In this document: piece after piece, positions 7,523 through 15,506 of the stretch | Layout: every line of letters begins with the position of its first letter | Numbering within the stretch: position 1 is the stretch's first letter | Assembly: GCA_015661405.1 (NCBI GenBank) | Contig: JACWMK010000041.1 | Location: 1-18,887 of the forward strand | From: Methanobacterium sp. | GTDB taxonomy: Archaea; Methanobacteriota; Methanobacteria; Methanobacteriales; Methanobacteriaceae | Length of the DNA: 18,887 nt | Direction of reading: 5' to 3' | The notes under the pieces: model-generated | The model's database searches: none | The model's input: only the letters and a program-made list of their open reading frames with translations | Told to the model about the DNA's origin: nothing | Made by a program: the position numbers and the translations under genes

Positions 7523-8667
7523 ATAAAAATGAAACTAAAATATTATTCGTACATCATACTGCCATGTGGTTTCGAAGACCATTCTTTCAAGCATTAAGTA
7601 AGCTTTATAATGTAGAATTCGTATTCACCAATGTTGAAAGTTATAATAAAACATATGACATTAAACTTAGTCAAGTTATACCTGGGATGGATGATGTAAA
7701 TTATAAGGTGGTAAATAAAAAATGGGGTATATCGTGGGAAGCTATAAGAAGAGCTATGGGAAATTATGACATATTTTTAGGCGGCAGCTGGGACACCTTA
7801 ACTGATGTGATGGAAACTCTATTATATTTCATTATAGTGAAGTTTAAAAGACGTCCATTTATTTTATGGAGGGAAGATTGGGATTGGAATGTTCAATCCA
7901 CTAAAAGAAGACTAGTTAAAATTCTAGTAGGATTTCTAAGTAGAAGAGCTAATGCAATATTAGTTCCTGGTAGTAAACATATGGAATTTTTCACTAAACT
8001 TGGTGTATCATCTGAAAAAATATTCATCATGCCTAATGTTAGTAATTTAACTCTTAAAGATGATGATTATAATAATCAGATTAAATTACGTCAGGAGTTG
8101 GGTTTGAAGGATGAAAAGGTTATATTATTTGTAGGGCGCCTTATTGACCTTAAGGGAGTGCAATTTCTTCTTAAAGCTTTTTCAAAACTTCAGCAGAGAA
8201 TGGATAATGTGGTATTGATTATTGTTGGTGATGGGTCTTGTCGTGGGGAATTGGAGAATTTGTCTCGGAAGTTACATGTGAATGATAAAGTTTATTTCAG
8301 GGGTAATGTGGATAATGAATTATTAGGAGCTTATTATTTGCTTTGTAATGTTTTCGTGTTACCTTCAATCACTACTCATCATGCGGATGCTTGTCCACTT
8401 GTAGTTAATGAGGCAATGTATTTCTCTAAGCCTGTAATTACTAGTGATGCGGTGGGAACCACCTTTATGATCAAAAATGGCATTAATGGATTTGTAGTGC
8501 CTGAGAGAAATCCAGAAGCTCTTTGTGAAGCTTTATGTAAAATCTTATCAGACTCAGAACTTGAGAAGAGGATGGGTGAATCTTCAAAAATCATTATTAA
8601 TGAAGGATTCACGTATCAAAATATGATTGATGGATTTAATCAAGCAGTAAATTATTTAAATTTATGA
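7513..8667 (+). CDS. GT4 family glycosyltransferase with D-x7-E motif
   Basis: This 384-residue GT-B enzyme starts inside the last codons of the DUF2206 gene (10-base overlap), which implies one operon and coupled translation. The donor domain has MPNVSNL (173-179) and FVGRLIDLKG (206-215). The E-x7-E motif appears as DACPLVVNE, with Asp292 in place of the first glutamate and Glu300 kept. The acceptor domain carries FILWREDWDWN (116-126) and the region ILVPGSKHMEFFTKLG. Length and fold fit GT4. The Glu-to-Asp change is conservative, so activity is plausible. Coupling to the membrane protein suggests that the two act on the same intermediate (inference). Specificity is unknown. Confidence 0.83.
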   Translation: MVVNKNETKILFVHHTAMWFRRPFFQALSKLYNVEFVFTNVESYNKTYDIKLSQVIPGMDDVNYKVVNKKWGISWEAIRRAMGNYDIFLGGSWDTLTDVMETLLYFIIVKFKRRPFILWREDWDWNVQSTKRRLVKILVGFLSRRANAILVPGSKHMEFFTKLGVSSEKIFIMPNVSNLTLKDDDYNNQIKLRQELGLKDEKVILFVGRLIDLKGVQFLLKAFSKLQQRMDNVVLIIVGDGSCRGELENLSRKLHVNDKVYFRGNVDNELLGAYYLLCNVFVLPSITTHHADACPLVVNEAMYFSKPVITSDAVGTTFMIKNGINGFVVPERNPEALCEALCKILSDSELEKRMGESSKIIINEGFTYQNMIDGFNQAVNYLNL

Positions 8668-8668
8668 A

Positions 8669-8711
8669 TAAGTTAATCATAATAACTTAAATAAAAAAAG
8701 GACTCTTTTTT
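8669..8711. terminator. Bidirectional convergent terminator with two hairpins
   Basis: Between the convergent genes ending at 8667 (+) and 8723 (-) lie two inverted repeats. The first is TAAGTTA (8669-8675) with TAACTTA (8683-8689). The second is a perfect seven-base pair AAAAAAG (8694-8700) with CTTTTTT (8705-8711) around a GACT loop. The second gives a T6 tract on the + strand and a T tract on the - strand, so it can end transcription in both directions. Confidence 0.6.
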
Positions 8712-8722
8712 GAGGGGTTAAC

Positions 8723-9697
8723 TTATCTTCTTATTATTACTAATAAATATATTTTAATTACCTGTAGAATATATAAGGGCAGATACTGATAATAATATGG
8801 ATTATGTGCTTTTAAGAAGGTTAAATTTGATTTAATTTCCATTAATGCTCTCTTAATAGAGTCGGAACTTCGTTTCTTCCTTGATACTCCTTCTTTATGC
8901 CATATATGGCTGTTTAAAACTATAATTGACTTGTAACCCTGTTTTTTAAGTAAAATTGCTAAGTCAATATCTTCACAACCAAAAAAGAGTTTTTCATTTA
9001 AATATTTAATAGGCATATCACTTATTTTCATCATCAAAGCTGCTCCGGAAACCCAATCACATTCTATAATATTCTCTGAATAATCTCCGGGATTACTCAC
9101 CTCTATCAAATCATAATATCCGGGATATTTATAAATATCAACTTTTCCACCTAAATTAGCCACCACGTTACTGCGGCCATTCCAATCATAATAATATATA
9201 AGGGGACCTAAAATGCCAATATTTACATCTTCTTCGGCGGACTGGATCATTTTAGTTAAAAAATCTGGATTAACCACCGTATCATTATTCAACAAAAATA
9301 TATAATCCGGATTGAGATTTTGTAAAGAGTATTTTATAGCGATATTATTTCCCTTAGCAAATCCATAATTCTCATAATTTTTAATGAGAGTGAGCTTCTG
9401 ATTCGATGGTAAATTTAAATCTTTTTCAATTTTAGAATCGAATTTTGACTCTTCATTGGTTATTAATTTTATTTTAATTGGTTTATTATTCTTTTGATAT
9501 TGGAAAAATGGGGATTGTACTTGTATTTCACCTTGACAGTATTCCTTTATCTTCTGGATGGATTGATCCTGGGAGTTATTATCGACTAATATAACTTCAA
9601 AGTTGGGATAATTAATTTGAAAGAGTGACTCTAGACATTCTAGGGTATCAGGCCAGCCGTTCCAGTTTAGAATTATAATCGCCACTAGTGGATTCAT
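8723..9697 (-). CDS. GT2 family glycosyltransferase (paralogue A)
   Basis: This 324-residue inverting GT-A enzyme has IIILNWNGWPDTLECLESL (7-25), LVDNNSQDQS (37-46), YGFAKGNN (111-118), the DxD-like LLNNDT (135-140) and GCEDIDLA (240-247) with the acidic pair that usually holds the catalytic base. IWHKEG is near 265-270. The family includes rhamnosyl-, galactosyl- and galactofuranosyltransferases. The spacing between the VDN and NYGF motifs is 71 residues, far longer than in a plain GT2; the extra part includes QSPFFQYQKNNKPI. The C-terminus ends in a hydrophobic stretch (LYILQVIKIYLLVII) that may touch the membrane. AGGGGAT lies about ten bases before the start. This is the last gene of a probable four-gene - strand operon and a paralogue of the genes at 9777 and 12159. 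Confidence 0.83.
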   Translation of the reverse strand: MNPLVAIIILNWNGWPDTLECLESLFQINYPNFEVILVDNNSQDQSIQKIKEYCQGEIQVQSPFFQYQKNNKPIKIKLITNEESKFDSKIEKDLNLPSNQKLTLIKNYENYGFAKGNNIAIKYSLQNLNPDYIFLLNNDTVVNPDFLTKMIQSAEEDVNIGILGPLIYYYDWNGRSNVVANLGGKVDIYKYPGYYDLIEVSNPGDYSENIIECDWVSGAALMMKISDMPIKYLNEKLFFGCEDIDLAILLKKQGYKSIIVLNSHIWHKEGVSRKKRSSDSIKRALMEIKSNLTFLKAHNPYYYQYLPLYILQVIKIYLLVIIRR

Positions 9698-9776
9698 AAT
9701 TTTAATATCCCCTATAATAAATTTTAGAATTTTTTAATTTTTTTTATATTTATTTTTGATCATTTAATCCTAGATT

Positions 9777-10820
9777 TCAATGGGTAAACATGCTTTTAAA
9801 GATTTTTAAATAAGATTTTAAAAGCATATTGAAGTATCCACTTGTATTAACATCATTTCTACTTATTAAACTTCCTACAAGGACAAATATTCCTTCTTTG
9901 AATAGTACTATTAGGAATAATAATTTTTGAATTGAATTTCCATAGCGAGTCACGTATTCTACAGTATTTTTAGTGCTTAAAATAGTCATTTCTGGAAGAA
10001 CGGATTTTTTAGTTATTGATCGACCCCTTTTATGGTAGACTATTGATTTGGGAGCATAAATGGCCTTCCAATCTTTATTATAGGCCCGCCATGATAAATC
10101 AGCATCTTCACCCAAAGTAACGTAGCTAGTATCCAGAAGACCAATTTCGAGAAGCATGTCTTTATTATAAAGTACAGCCGCTGCCATGGCACCCATAATC
10201 TTATCCTGCTGATCATATTGCCCATGATCCACTTCTCCATGACCTCTGTCTACTATTCTTCCCCATCTAAGTACATGTCCAGTTGAATCAATAATATGTG
10301 TACTATAGGCGTTTAATAATTTTGCACCTACAATTCCAGTCTTATCATAGATTTTAGATGCTTTTACCATTTCATTCAGGAATTTTGGGTCTACAATGGT
10401 ATCATTATTTAGAAGTAAAATATGGGAGGGATTTAAATTTTTAAGAGCAAATTGTATTCCTATATTATTTCCCTCGGCGAATCCGTAATTCTCATCATTC
10501 TTAATGAGTATTAGTTTTTGACATGGATCTGAATCATCTTTTTTATAAAGATTATCTTCAGAGTCCTTTATTTCATCATTAGAGTATTCGATTAAAGTTA
10601 TTGGTTTGTTTTTACTCGTGTAATTGAAGAACTTTGATTCTACTACTAATTCACCCTGACAGTATTCTCTTATTTTTTGGATTGAATTATTCTCGGAGTG
10701 ATTATCAACCAATACAACCTTAAAATTGGGATAATTAATTTGATAAATGGATTCTAGGCATTCAATCGTATCTTTCCAGCCGTTCCAATTCAATACAATA
10801 ATAGTAACAGGGGGATTCAT
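9777..10820 (-). CDS. GT2 family glycosyltransferase (paralogue B)
   Basis: This 347-residue GT-A enzyme has TIIVLNWNGWKDTIECLES (6-24), VVLVDNHSENNS (35-46), NYGFAEGNN (111-119), LLLNNDT (135-141) and LGEDADLSWR (236-245). The last carries the acidic residues expected at the active site. VDN to NYGF is 72 residues, with the inserted segment KFFNYTSKNKPI shared with paralogues A and C. Hydrophobic residues near 299-318 suggest a C-terminal membrane contact. GGTGA on the - strand (10833-10837) precedes the start by 12 bases. No T tract on the transcribed strand separates it from its neighbours, which supports co-transcription with 10888-12111 and 8723-9697. It is closest by eye to paralogue C in its N-terminal half, whereas the C-terminal halves differ, as expected if acceptor specificity has diverged. 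Confidence 0.84.
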   Translation of the reverse strand: MNPPVTIIVLNWNGWKDTIECLESIYQINYPNFKVVLVDNHSENNSIQKIREYCQGELVVESKFFNYTSKNKPITLIEYSNDEIKDSEDNLYKKDDSDPCQKLILIKNDENYGFAEGNNIGIQFALKNLNPSHILLLNNDTIVDPKFLNEMVKASKIYDKTGIVGAKLLNAYSTHIIDSTGHVLRWGRIVDRGHGEVDHGQYDQQDKIMGAMAAAVLYNKDMLLEIGLLDTSYVTLGEDADLSWRAYNKDWKAIYAPKSIVYHKRGRSITKKSVLPEMTILSTKNTVEYVTRYGNSIQKLLFLIVLFKEGIFVLVGSLISRNDVNTSGYFNMLLKSYLKIFKSMFTH

Positions 10821-10887
10821 AGTTTTTTTTATTCACCATAACCTTTAGTAATTCAAAATAGTCTATATTAATGTTAATATTTTTGTT

Positions 10888-12111
10888 TTAGAGAGATAGT
10901 TGATTCATTGATTTGATTTCAGAATCTATAACATGATTTAAATGCCATAATAATCTTTCTCCCGCTTTTTCTAATGTCCAAAATTCTTGAATTGTTTTTA
11001 TTGAATTTTTAGACATTGTATATCTTTTATATTTCTTTAAAAGGAGTTCTTTGGTAGCTTCGGCGAATAAAGTTTCGTCACGTTCCGTGTGTAAACCAGT
11101 TTGGCGATGAATCACAGTTTCCCTTACTCCACCTTCCTTAACCGCCACTACAGGTGTACCACAACTCATAGCCTCTAATGGAACTAAACCAAATGGTTCC
11201 ATGTAAGGAGCATAGAGTACTAACTTCGCCTTATTATACAGTAAAACTAATTCATCATCATTTATAAGTTCTAATATTTCTAGTTCAACGTTTAAATTAG
11301 AGGCTAATTGTTGGAGATACGATTTCCATCCGGGTTCAGAATAATTTGAAACTATTACTAGTTTAGGTCGTATATTAGGTTCAATCAATGCAAGGGATCT
11401 GATCATGAAATCATAACCTTTAGAAGGTCTACAACTACCCACTGAAAGCACGAACTCTTCTTCTGGGACTTCAAGTGGTCGGAATAACTTAGTTTCAATT
11501 CCAAGATATGATACAAAGGAATTAACACCATAAACACGTAATATGGATTCTCTAGTGAAATATGAATTAGTTAAAATATGATGAACGTATGAAATATTCT
11601 GTTTATCTATTTTTAAATCCATATTATCTGAATAATCATAAATCAATCTCTTTATAGGATTCTGTTGTTTTTTCCTTTGGGATACAGCTTCTAGAATAGC
11701 TTCATTACGTGGTGGTTGTGGACAGTAATAAATCAATGGTTTTGTAACGTATTTAAGAAAAAATGGTGACATAGTATACTGATCCTGTTCACTGAATACT
11801 ACATCATAATCTCCTGAATTTATTATTTTAGCTATATTTTCCTCAGTTCTTTCCAAGTCCCATAATGATATGGATTTTAATTGGGGTGGCATATATTTGA
11901 TGGTGGAATATAAGGTTCCTTTGATAGTTTTTTCCACAGGAAAGATTTTTAAACTATTTGCCACATCTTTAAGGGGTAAAAACTTTTCATTAGCTGTTGA
12001 TGGAACAAAAACATCTACGATGTGTCCTTCTTTATTAAGGTAATCTACAAAACCGTGTAAGGCTCTTTTAGCTCCTCCACTTGGTAAATTATGGAAAACT
12101 GCGATTTTCAT
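10888..12111 (-). CDS. GT4 family glycosyltransferase
   Basis: This 407-residue GT-B enzyme begins MKIAVFHNLPSGGAKRAL, the glycine-rich acceptor loop. It has YYCPQPPRNEAI (128-139), a cysteine-proline-arginine motif typical of one GT4 subgroup. LSVGSCRPSKGYDFM (222-236) starts the donor site, and MEPFGLVPLE (Glu305 to Glu313) is the E-x7-E motif. An in-frame ATG at 12121-12123 would add MNYP, but it overlaps the ribosome-binding-like GAGATGA and has no site of its own, so the ATG at 12109-12111 is preferred. It sits between GT2 paralogues C and B in a - strand block with short spacers and no intervening T tracts, so it probably belongs to one operon. Donor and linkage are unknown. Confidence 0.85.
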   Translation of the reverse strand: MKIAVFHNLPSGGAKRALHGFVDYLNKEGHIVDVFVPSTANEKFLPLKDVANSLKIFPVEKTIKGTLYSTIKYMPPQLKSISLWDLERTEENIAKIINSGDYDVVFSEQDQYTMSPFFLKYVTKPLIYYCPQPPRNEAILEAVSQRKKQQNPIKRLIYDYSDNMDLKIDKQNISYVHHILTNSYFTRESILRVYGVNSFVSYLGIETKLFRPLEVPEEEFVLSVGSCRPSKGYDFMIRSLALIEPNIRPKLVIVSNYSEPGWKSYLQQLASNLNVELEILELINDDELVLLYNKAKLVLYAPYMEPFGLVPLEAMSCGTPVVAVKEGGVRETVIHRQTGLHTERDETLFAEATKELLLKKYKRYTMSKNSIKTIQEFWTLEKAGERLLWHLNHVIDSEIKSMNQLSL

Positions 12112-12119
12112 GGGATAAT

Positions 12120-12126
12120 TCATCTC
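12120..12126 (-). promoter_or_regulatory. Ribosome-binding site deciding the start of the 10888 GT4
   Basis: GAGATGA on the - strand, one mismatch from GAGGTGA, is eight bases upstream of the ATG at 12111. The alternative ATG at 12123 is contained within it. Confidence 0.4.
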
Positions 12127-12158
12127 TAAATATTTATTATCTTTTTTTTAATTAATAT

Positions 12159-13187
12159 TTAAATTTTAATCCTGAATCCTTCAATAGTACCTATAAATAA
12201 AGATTTAAACATAAGCCAATCCCTGCAGTATAGTAATTGATATGCAGATTCTATTAGTAGTTCCTTTAAATAATGATATAAGAATGAATGATAAACTTTT
12301 TTATTGGCATGTTTTCTCATGAAGTAAAGCCGGTTTCGGTTGTGATAATATGTTTTAAAATAACCTTTACTGGAAGTACCATATTTATGCCATATCTTAG
12401 ATTTAAAAGCATAAACAGATTTATAACCAGCTTCTCTTCCACTGAAGCACCAATCCACATCCTCCCAGTACATATAATAATTAGTATCCAAGACACCTAT
12501 TTCATCTATTACATTTGTTTTAGCTAATAAACAGGCTCCTCCAACGTAATCTAATTCAAGTAATTGATTATATCTTCCATCATCCTCCTGATTAAAACCC
12601 ATTTCAGGCGATTCAGCAAGCTTAAAATCTATATTCCCCCCACCTGCTGCTTGTAATGTGTTTATTTTATTATAAAAATAAGTTTTTGAACCTACAAATC
12701 CTATCTGTTTATCAGATTCTGCTGTTTTAATCATTTCATCTAAGAATCCTGAATCCACTACAGTATCATTATTTAAAAGTAGAATATATGATGATTCAAG
12801 ATTTTTTAAAGCGAATCGTATCCCTATATTAGTTCCCTCGGCAAAACCATAATTATCATCATTTTTTATGAGGATAAGTCTCTTTGAATCAATTTTTACT
12901 AATTCTTGGTCCTTTAAAGGTTTTTTCATGTTTATATTTTCATGATTGGTGACTTCTATAATTTCTATGGGCTTATTATTTAATTGATATTTGAAAAATT
13001 GAGATTTCACTTTTAGTCTTCCATTACAGTAATCCCATATTTTTTGGATTGATTCATCCTGAGAATGATTATCTATTACTATAACTTCAAAATTACTATA
13101 TTTTATTTGAAATAATGATTCCAGGCATTCTAAAGTATCTTTCCAGCCATTCCAGTTTAAAATAATCACAGCAACATTAGGAGTCAT
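12159..13187 (-). CDS. GT2 family glycosyltransferase (paralogue C)
   Basis: This 342-residue GT-A enzyme is the first gene of the - strand block. Motifs are VIILNWNGWKDTLECLES (7-24), IDNHSQDES (38-46), NYGFAEGTN (112-120), LLLNNDT (136-142) and YWEDVDWCF (240-248), followed by KIWHKYGTSSKG near 264-275 and HNRNRLYFMRKH. The WEDVDW block and the following histidine are usual in rhamnosyltransferase-like GT2 enzymes. VDN to NYGF is 73 residues, with the shared insertion KSQFFKYQLNNKPI. AGGAT lies upstream of the ATG. A possible promoter lies in the divergent gap at 13188-13412. Family placement is firm, but the sugar is unknown. Confidence 0.85.
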   Translation of the reverse strand: MTPNVAVIILNWNGWKDTLECLESLFQIKYSNFEVIVIDNHSQDESIQKIWDYCNGRLKVKSQFFKYQLNNKPIEIIEVTNHENINMKKPLKDQELVKIDSKRLILIKNDDNYGFAEGTNIGIRFALKNLESSYILLLNNDTVVDSGFLDEMIKTAESDKQIGFVGSKTYFYNKINTLQAAGGGNIDFKLAESPEMGFNQEDDGRYNQLLELDYVGGACLLAKTNVIDEIGVLDTNYYMYWEDVDWCFSGREAGYKSVYAFKSKIWHKYGTSSKGYFKTYYHNRNRLYFMRKHANKKVYHSFLYHYLKELLIESAYQLLYCRDWLMFKSLFIGTIEGFRIKI

Positions 13188-13412
13188 TTTATTATCCTGA
13201 TTTTTATAAATATGTTAAAAAATGTATTTCAAAAGAATTTTATTTAAGTGAAATTTGTAATTATTATTCAAAAGCATTATTTTGAAAACCAATTATAAGA
13301 GAATTTGAATGATTATTTATTTAGATTATATTAATTATATTTAATGAATTCAATAGTATTATACTAATGATTTTTGAATAAAGTTTTAAATGAATGATTG
13401 GATGAAAGAAAT
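13188..13412. promoter_or_regulatory. Divergent promoter region
   Basis: This 225-base AT-rich gap separates divergent GT genes and must hold both start regions. On the - strand, TTAAATA (13241-13247) is placed for a leader near 30 bases before 13187. On the + strand, TTTATTTAGATTATATT and TTATATTTAAT (about 13315-13345) could be TATA elements for the 13413 gene. No ORF or strong repeat was seen. Individual boxes are not reliable in such AT-rich DNA. Confidence 0.4.
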
Positions 13413-14564
13413 ATGGATGAAAATCGTCTTAAAATTGCTTTTTTAACAGCAACTAATCCCAGAGATAAAAAATCACGTTCTGGAACCCTTTATTATATGG
13501 GACAAGCACTCCAGAAGCATTGCGGTGACGTTTATTATCTAGGACCATTAGACACTAAGATGGAGAATTTGACTAAATGGTTTAATGATATATCCATAAA
13601 ACTTTTCAAAAAAAATTATTCATATGAACACAGTATACTCCTCTCCAGAAGTTATGCAAGAATCATCAAACATAAACTTCGAGAAGAATCATTTGATTTA
13701 ATTTTTGCACCAGTAGCATCCACGGAAATAGTATTTCTAAACACTGAAATACCTATTGTTTATACCTCTGATTCGACATTTGCTCTTAATAGTGATTATT
13801 ATCCTGATTATTTCTCTAAGCAAATAGTTTTATCTAAAATGGAAGGAGATTATATAGAAAAATCTGCTATTCGAAAAGCGGATTTAATTTTGTATCCATC
13901 CAGCTGGGCAGCACATTCAGCAATAAAGGATTATAAGTCAGATAAATCTAAAGTCTATATCATTCCTTTCGGGGCAAATATTGATGAGTCACCTTCAAAG
14001 AAGATTATAATGGATAAGAAAAAATCTGGTAACTGTAAATTACTTTTCTTAGGTGTAGACTGGAAGCGTAAAGGTGGTGAGATAGCATTTGAAACTCTTT
14101 TAGAACTTGAAACAATGGGTTTCATCGCTGAATTAACGGTTTGTGGTTGTATTCCACCGAAAAAATGCGTGCATGATAGAATGACTGTGATACCATTTTT
14201 AGATAAAAATGATAAGGTTCAAAGTAAAGAGTTGAATAATTTATTTTTAAAAAGCGACTTCTTACTTTTACCCACAAGAAGTGAAGCTTATGGTGTTGTT
14301 TTCTGTGAGGCAAATGCATTTGGATTACCAGTAATAACCACAGATACTGGTGGAGTTTCAAGCGTAATTGAATCTGGTAAGAATGGTTTCATGTTACCAA
14401 TTAATGCTAAAGGGATTGATTATGCTAAACTTATTAAAGATATTTACCAGGATGATGAAAAATATTATGGATTAGTGCTTTCTAGCAGAGAAACCTTTGA
14501 AGAAAAACTTAATTGGGATAGCTGGGCAAAAACTGTTTGTAAATTAATTAATAGAATAGTATGA
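13413..14564 (+). CDS. GT4 family glycosyltransferase
   Basis: This 383-residue GT-B enzyme has RSGTLYYMGQAL (22-33) as the acceptor loop, a YTSDSTFAL segment (117-125), SSWAAHSAIKDY (163-174) and IPFGANID (184-191). LFLGVDWKRKGGEIAF (211-226) is a donor-site variant in which W-K-R-K-G replaces the usual G-R-L-x3-K-G. EAYGVVFCE (Glu291 to Glu299) is the E-x7-E motif. The preferred start is the ATG at 13413, seven bases after GGATGA (13400-13405). An upstream in-frame TTG at 13398 would add five residues. The W-K-R-K-G type occurs in a subgroup of bacterial and archaeal GT4 enzymes. It opens the right-hand + strand GT block, and a T9 tract follows its stop. Specificity is unknown. Confidence 0.83.
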   Translation: MDENRLKIAFLTATNPRDKKSRSGTLYYMGQALQKHCGDVYYLGPLDTKMENLTKWFNDISIKLFKKNYSYEHSILLSRSYARIIKHKLREESFDLIFAPVASTEIVFLNTEIPIVYTSDSTFALNSDYYPDYFSKQIVLSKMEGDYIEKSAIRKADLILYPSSWAAHSAIKDYKSDKSKVYIIPFGANIDESPSKKIIMDKKKSGNCKLLFLGVDWKRKGGEIAFETLLELETMGFIAELTVCGCIPPKKCVHDRMTVIPFLDKNDKVQSKELNNLFLKSDFLLLPTRSEAYGVVFCEANAFGLPVITTDTGGVSSVIESGKNGFMLPINAKGIDYAKLIKDIYQDDEKYYGLVLSSRETFEEKLNWDSWAKTVCKLINRIV

Positions 14565-14589
14565 AATAGAAATTTTTATTAACTTAAAG

Positions 14590-14598
14590 TTTTTTTTT
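14590..14598 (+). terminator. T9 tract between GT4 and GT2 genes
   Basis: A T9 tract lies 26 bases after the stop at 14564 and 31 bases before the next start. It has the same position and make-up as the tracts at 2933 and 4091. Confidence 0.4.
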
Positions 14599-14629
14599 AA
14601 TTAAAAGTTTGTACGGGAAGATTAAAATT

Positions 14630-15463
14630 ATGGATTATCCTGAAAAAGAATATAAAGAATTATCTGTTATAATTTTAAATTATAAGAATACGCTTTTATC
14701 AGCTAAATGTGTTGATTATTTAATAGAATCTGCAAATAAAGCAGATATTTCAATTGAAATTATTGTGGTGGATAACAGTGCCCTTGAAACTGCAGATGAA
14801 CTTAAAAGGATTTTACCATCTGAAGTTATAATCATTGAAAATAATATAAATCAAGGATTTTCTCGGGCAAATAACCAGGGGATTCGTGTCTGTACTGGAG
14901 AATTTATTTTATTATTGAATAATGATGCATTTGTCAATTCTGAATGTTTAAGGGCAGGTATAAATTATTTAAAAGAAAACACGGGTTCTGGCATTTGGTC
15001 ACCTAAATTGATAGGTGAAGATGGTTCATTTCAAGTATCATGTGCTCGATTGCCATCTATAAAAGGATTAATTGGAGAATACTTATTATTTAGAAATTTT
15101 GATTGGTATGATGATGTTAAGGAATGGAGTAAACCTCGAAATGTTGGTAATGTTATTGGAGCTTTCTTACTTTTTAAAAAATCGTTAATAGATCGAGTGG
15201 GACTTTTAGATGAAGATTTTTTCTTTAATGTGGAGGATGTGGATTACTGTAAAAGAGTTCATGAAGTAGGATTATCCGTTATATATGATCCTCGTTTTAG
15301 TGTAGTGCATATTGGAGGTGCATCTTCTATAGATTCATGGATGAATAGTTCTCATTTACACAATTATCGTATCGTTTATTTCCATAAAAATCATGGTAAA
15401 ATCTCAGGGTGGATAGCTAGGGTAATTATAAGCTTAGGTTTAACTATAAGGAGAATAAAGTAA
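14630..15463 (+). CDS. GT2 family glycosyltransferase (rhamnosyltransferase-like)
   Basis: This 277-residue GT-A enzyme has LSVIILNYKNT (11-21), IVVDNSALET (45-54), NQGFSRANNQG (74-84), LLLNNDAFVN (94-103), FNVEDVDYCKR (199-209) and VVHIGGAS (225-232). These are the core motifs of rhamnosyl- and related transferases. VDN to NQGF is about 27 residues, so it lacks the insertion found in the three - strand paralogues. ATG 14630 is preferred to the in-frame TTG at 14609, because homology begins only after it and GGGAAG lies upstream. It is followed after 43 bases, with no long T tract, by the WaaE-like gene, so the two are probably co-transcribed. Confidence 0.83.
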   Translation: MDYPEKEYKELSVIILNYKNTLLSAKCVDYLIESANKADISIEIIVVDNSALETADELKRILPSEVIIIENNINQGFSRANNQGIRVCTGEFILLLNNDAFVNSECLRAGINYLKENTGSGIWSPKLIGEDGSFQVSCARLPSIKGLIGEYLLFRNFDWYDDVKEWSKPRNVGNVIGAFLLFKKSLIDRVGLLDEDFFFNVEDVDYCKRVHEVGLSVIYDPRFSVVHIGGASSIDSWMNSSHLHNYRIVYFHKNHGKISGWIARVIISLGLTIRRIK

Positions 15464-15506
15464 AATTTTTATTTGAATTAGGAGTTTATTGGAGGAATAA
15501 GAATAA

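Noticed and set aside
8379..8612. 77-codon - strand ORF
   Set aside because: Antisense to the end of the 7513 GT4 gene; no family resemblance.
10040..10240. 66-codon - strand ORF
   Set aside because: Shifted-frame shadow within the 9777 GT2 gene, whose frame carries all the motifs.
12288..12527. 79-codon + strand ORF
   Set aside because: Antisense to GT2 paralogue C, composition like a shadow frame.
8723..13187. Mobile element carrying the GT block
   Set aside because: No transposase, integrase, terminal inverted repeats or target duplications visible at the borders.
14122..14361. 79-codon - strand ORF
   Set aside because: Antisense to the conserved E-x7-E region of the 13413 GT4 gene.
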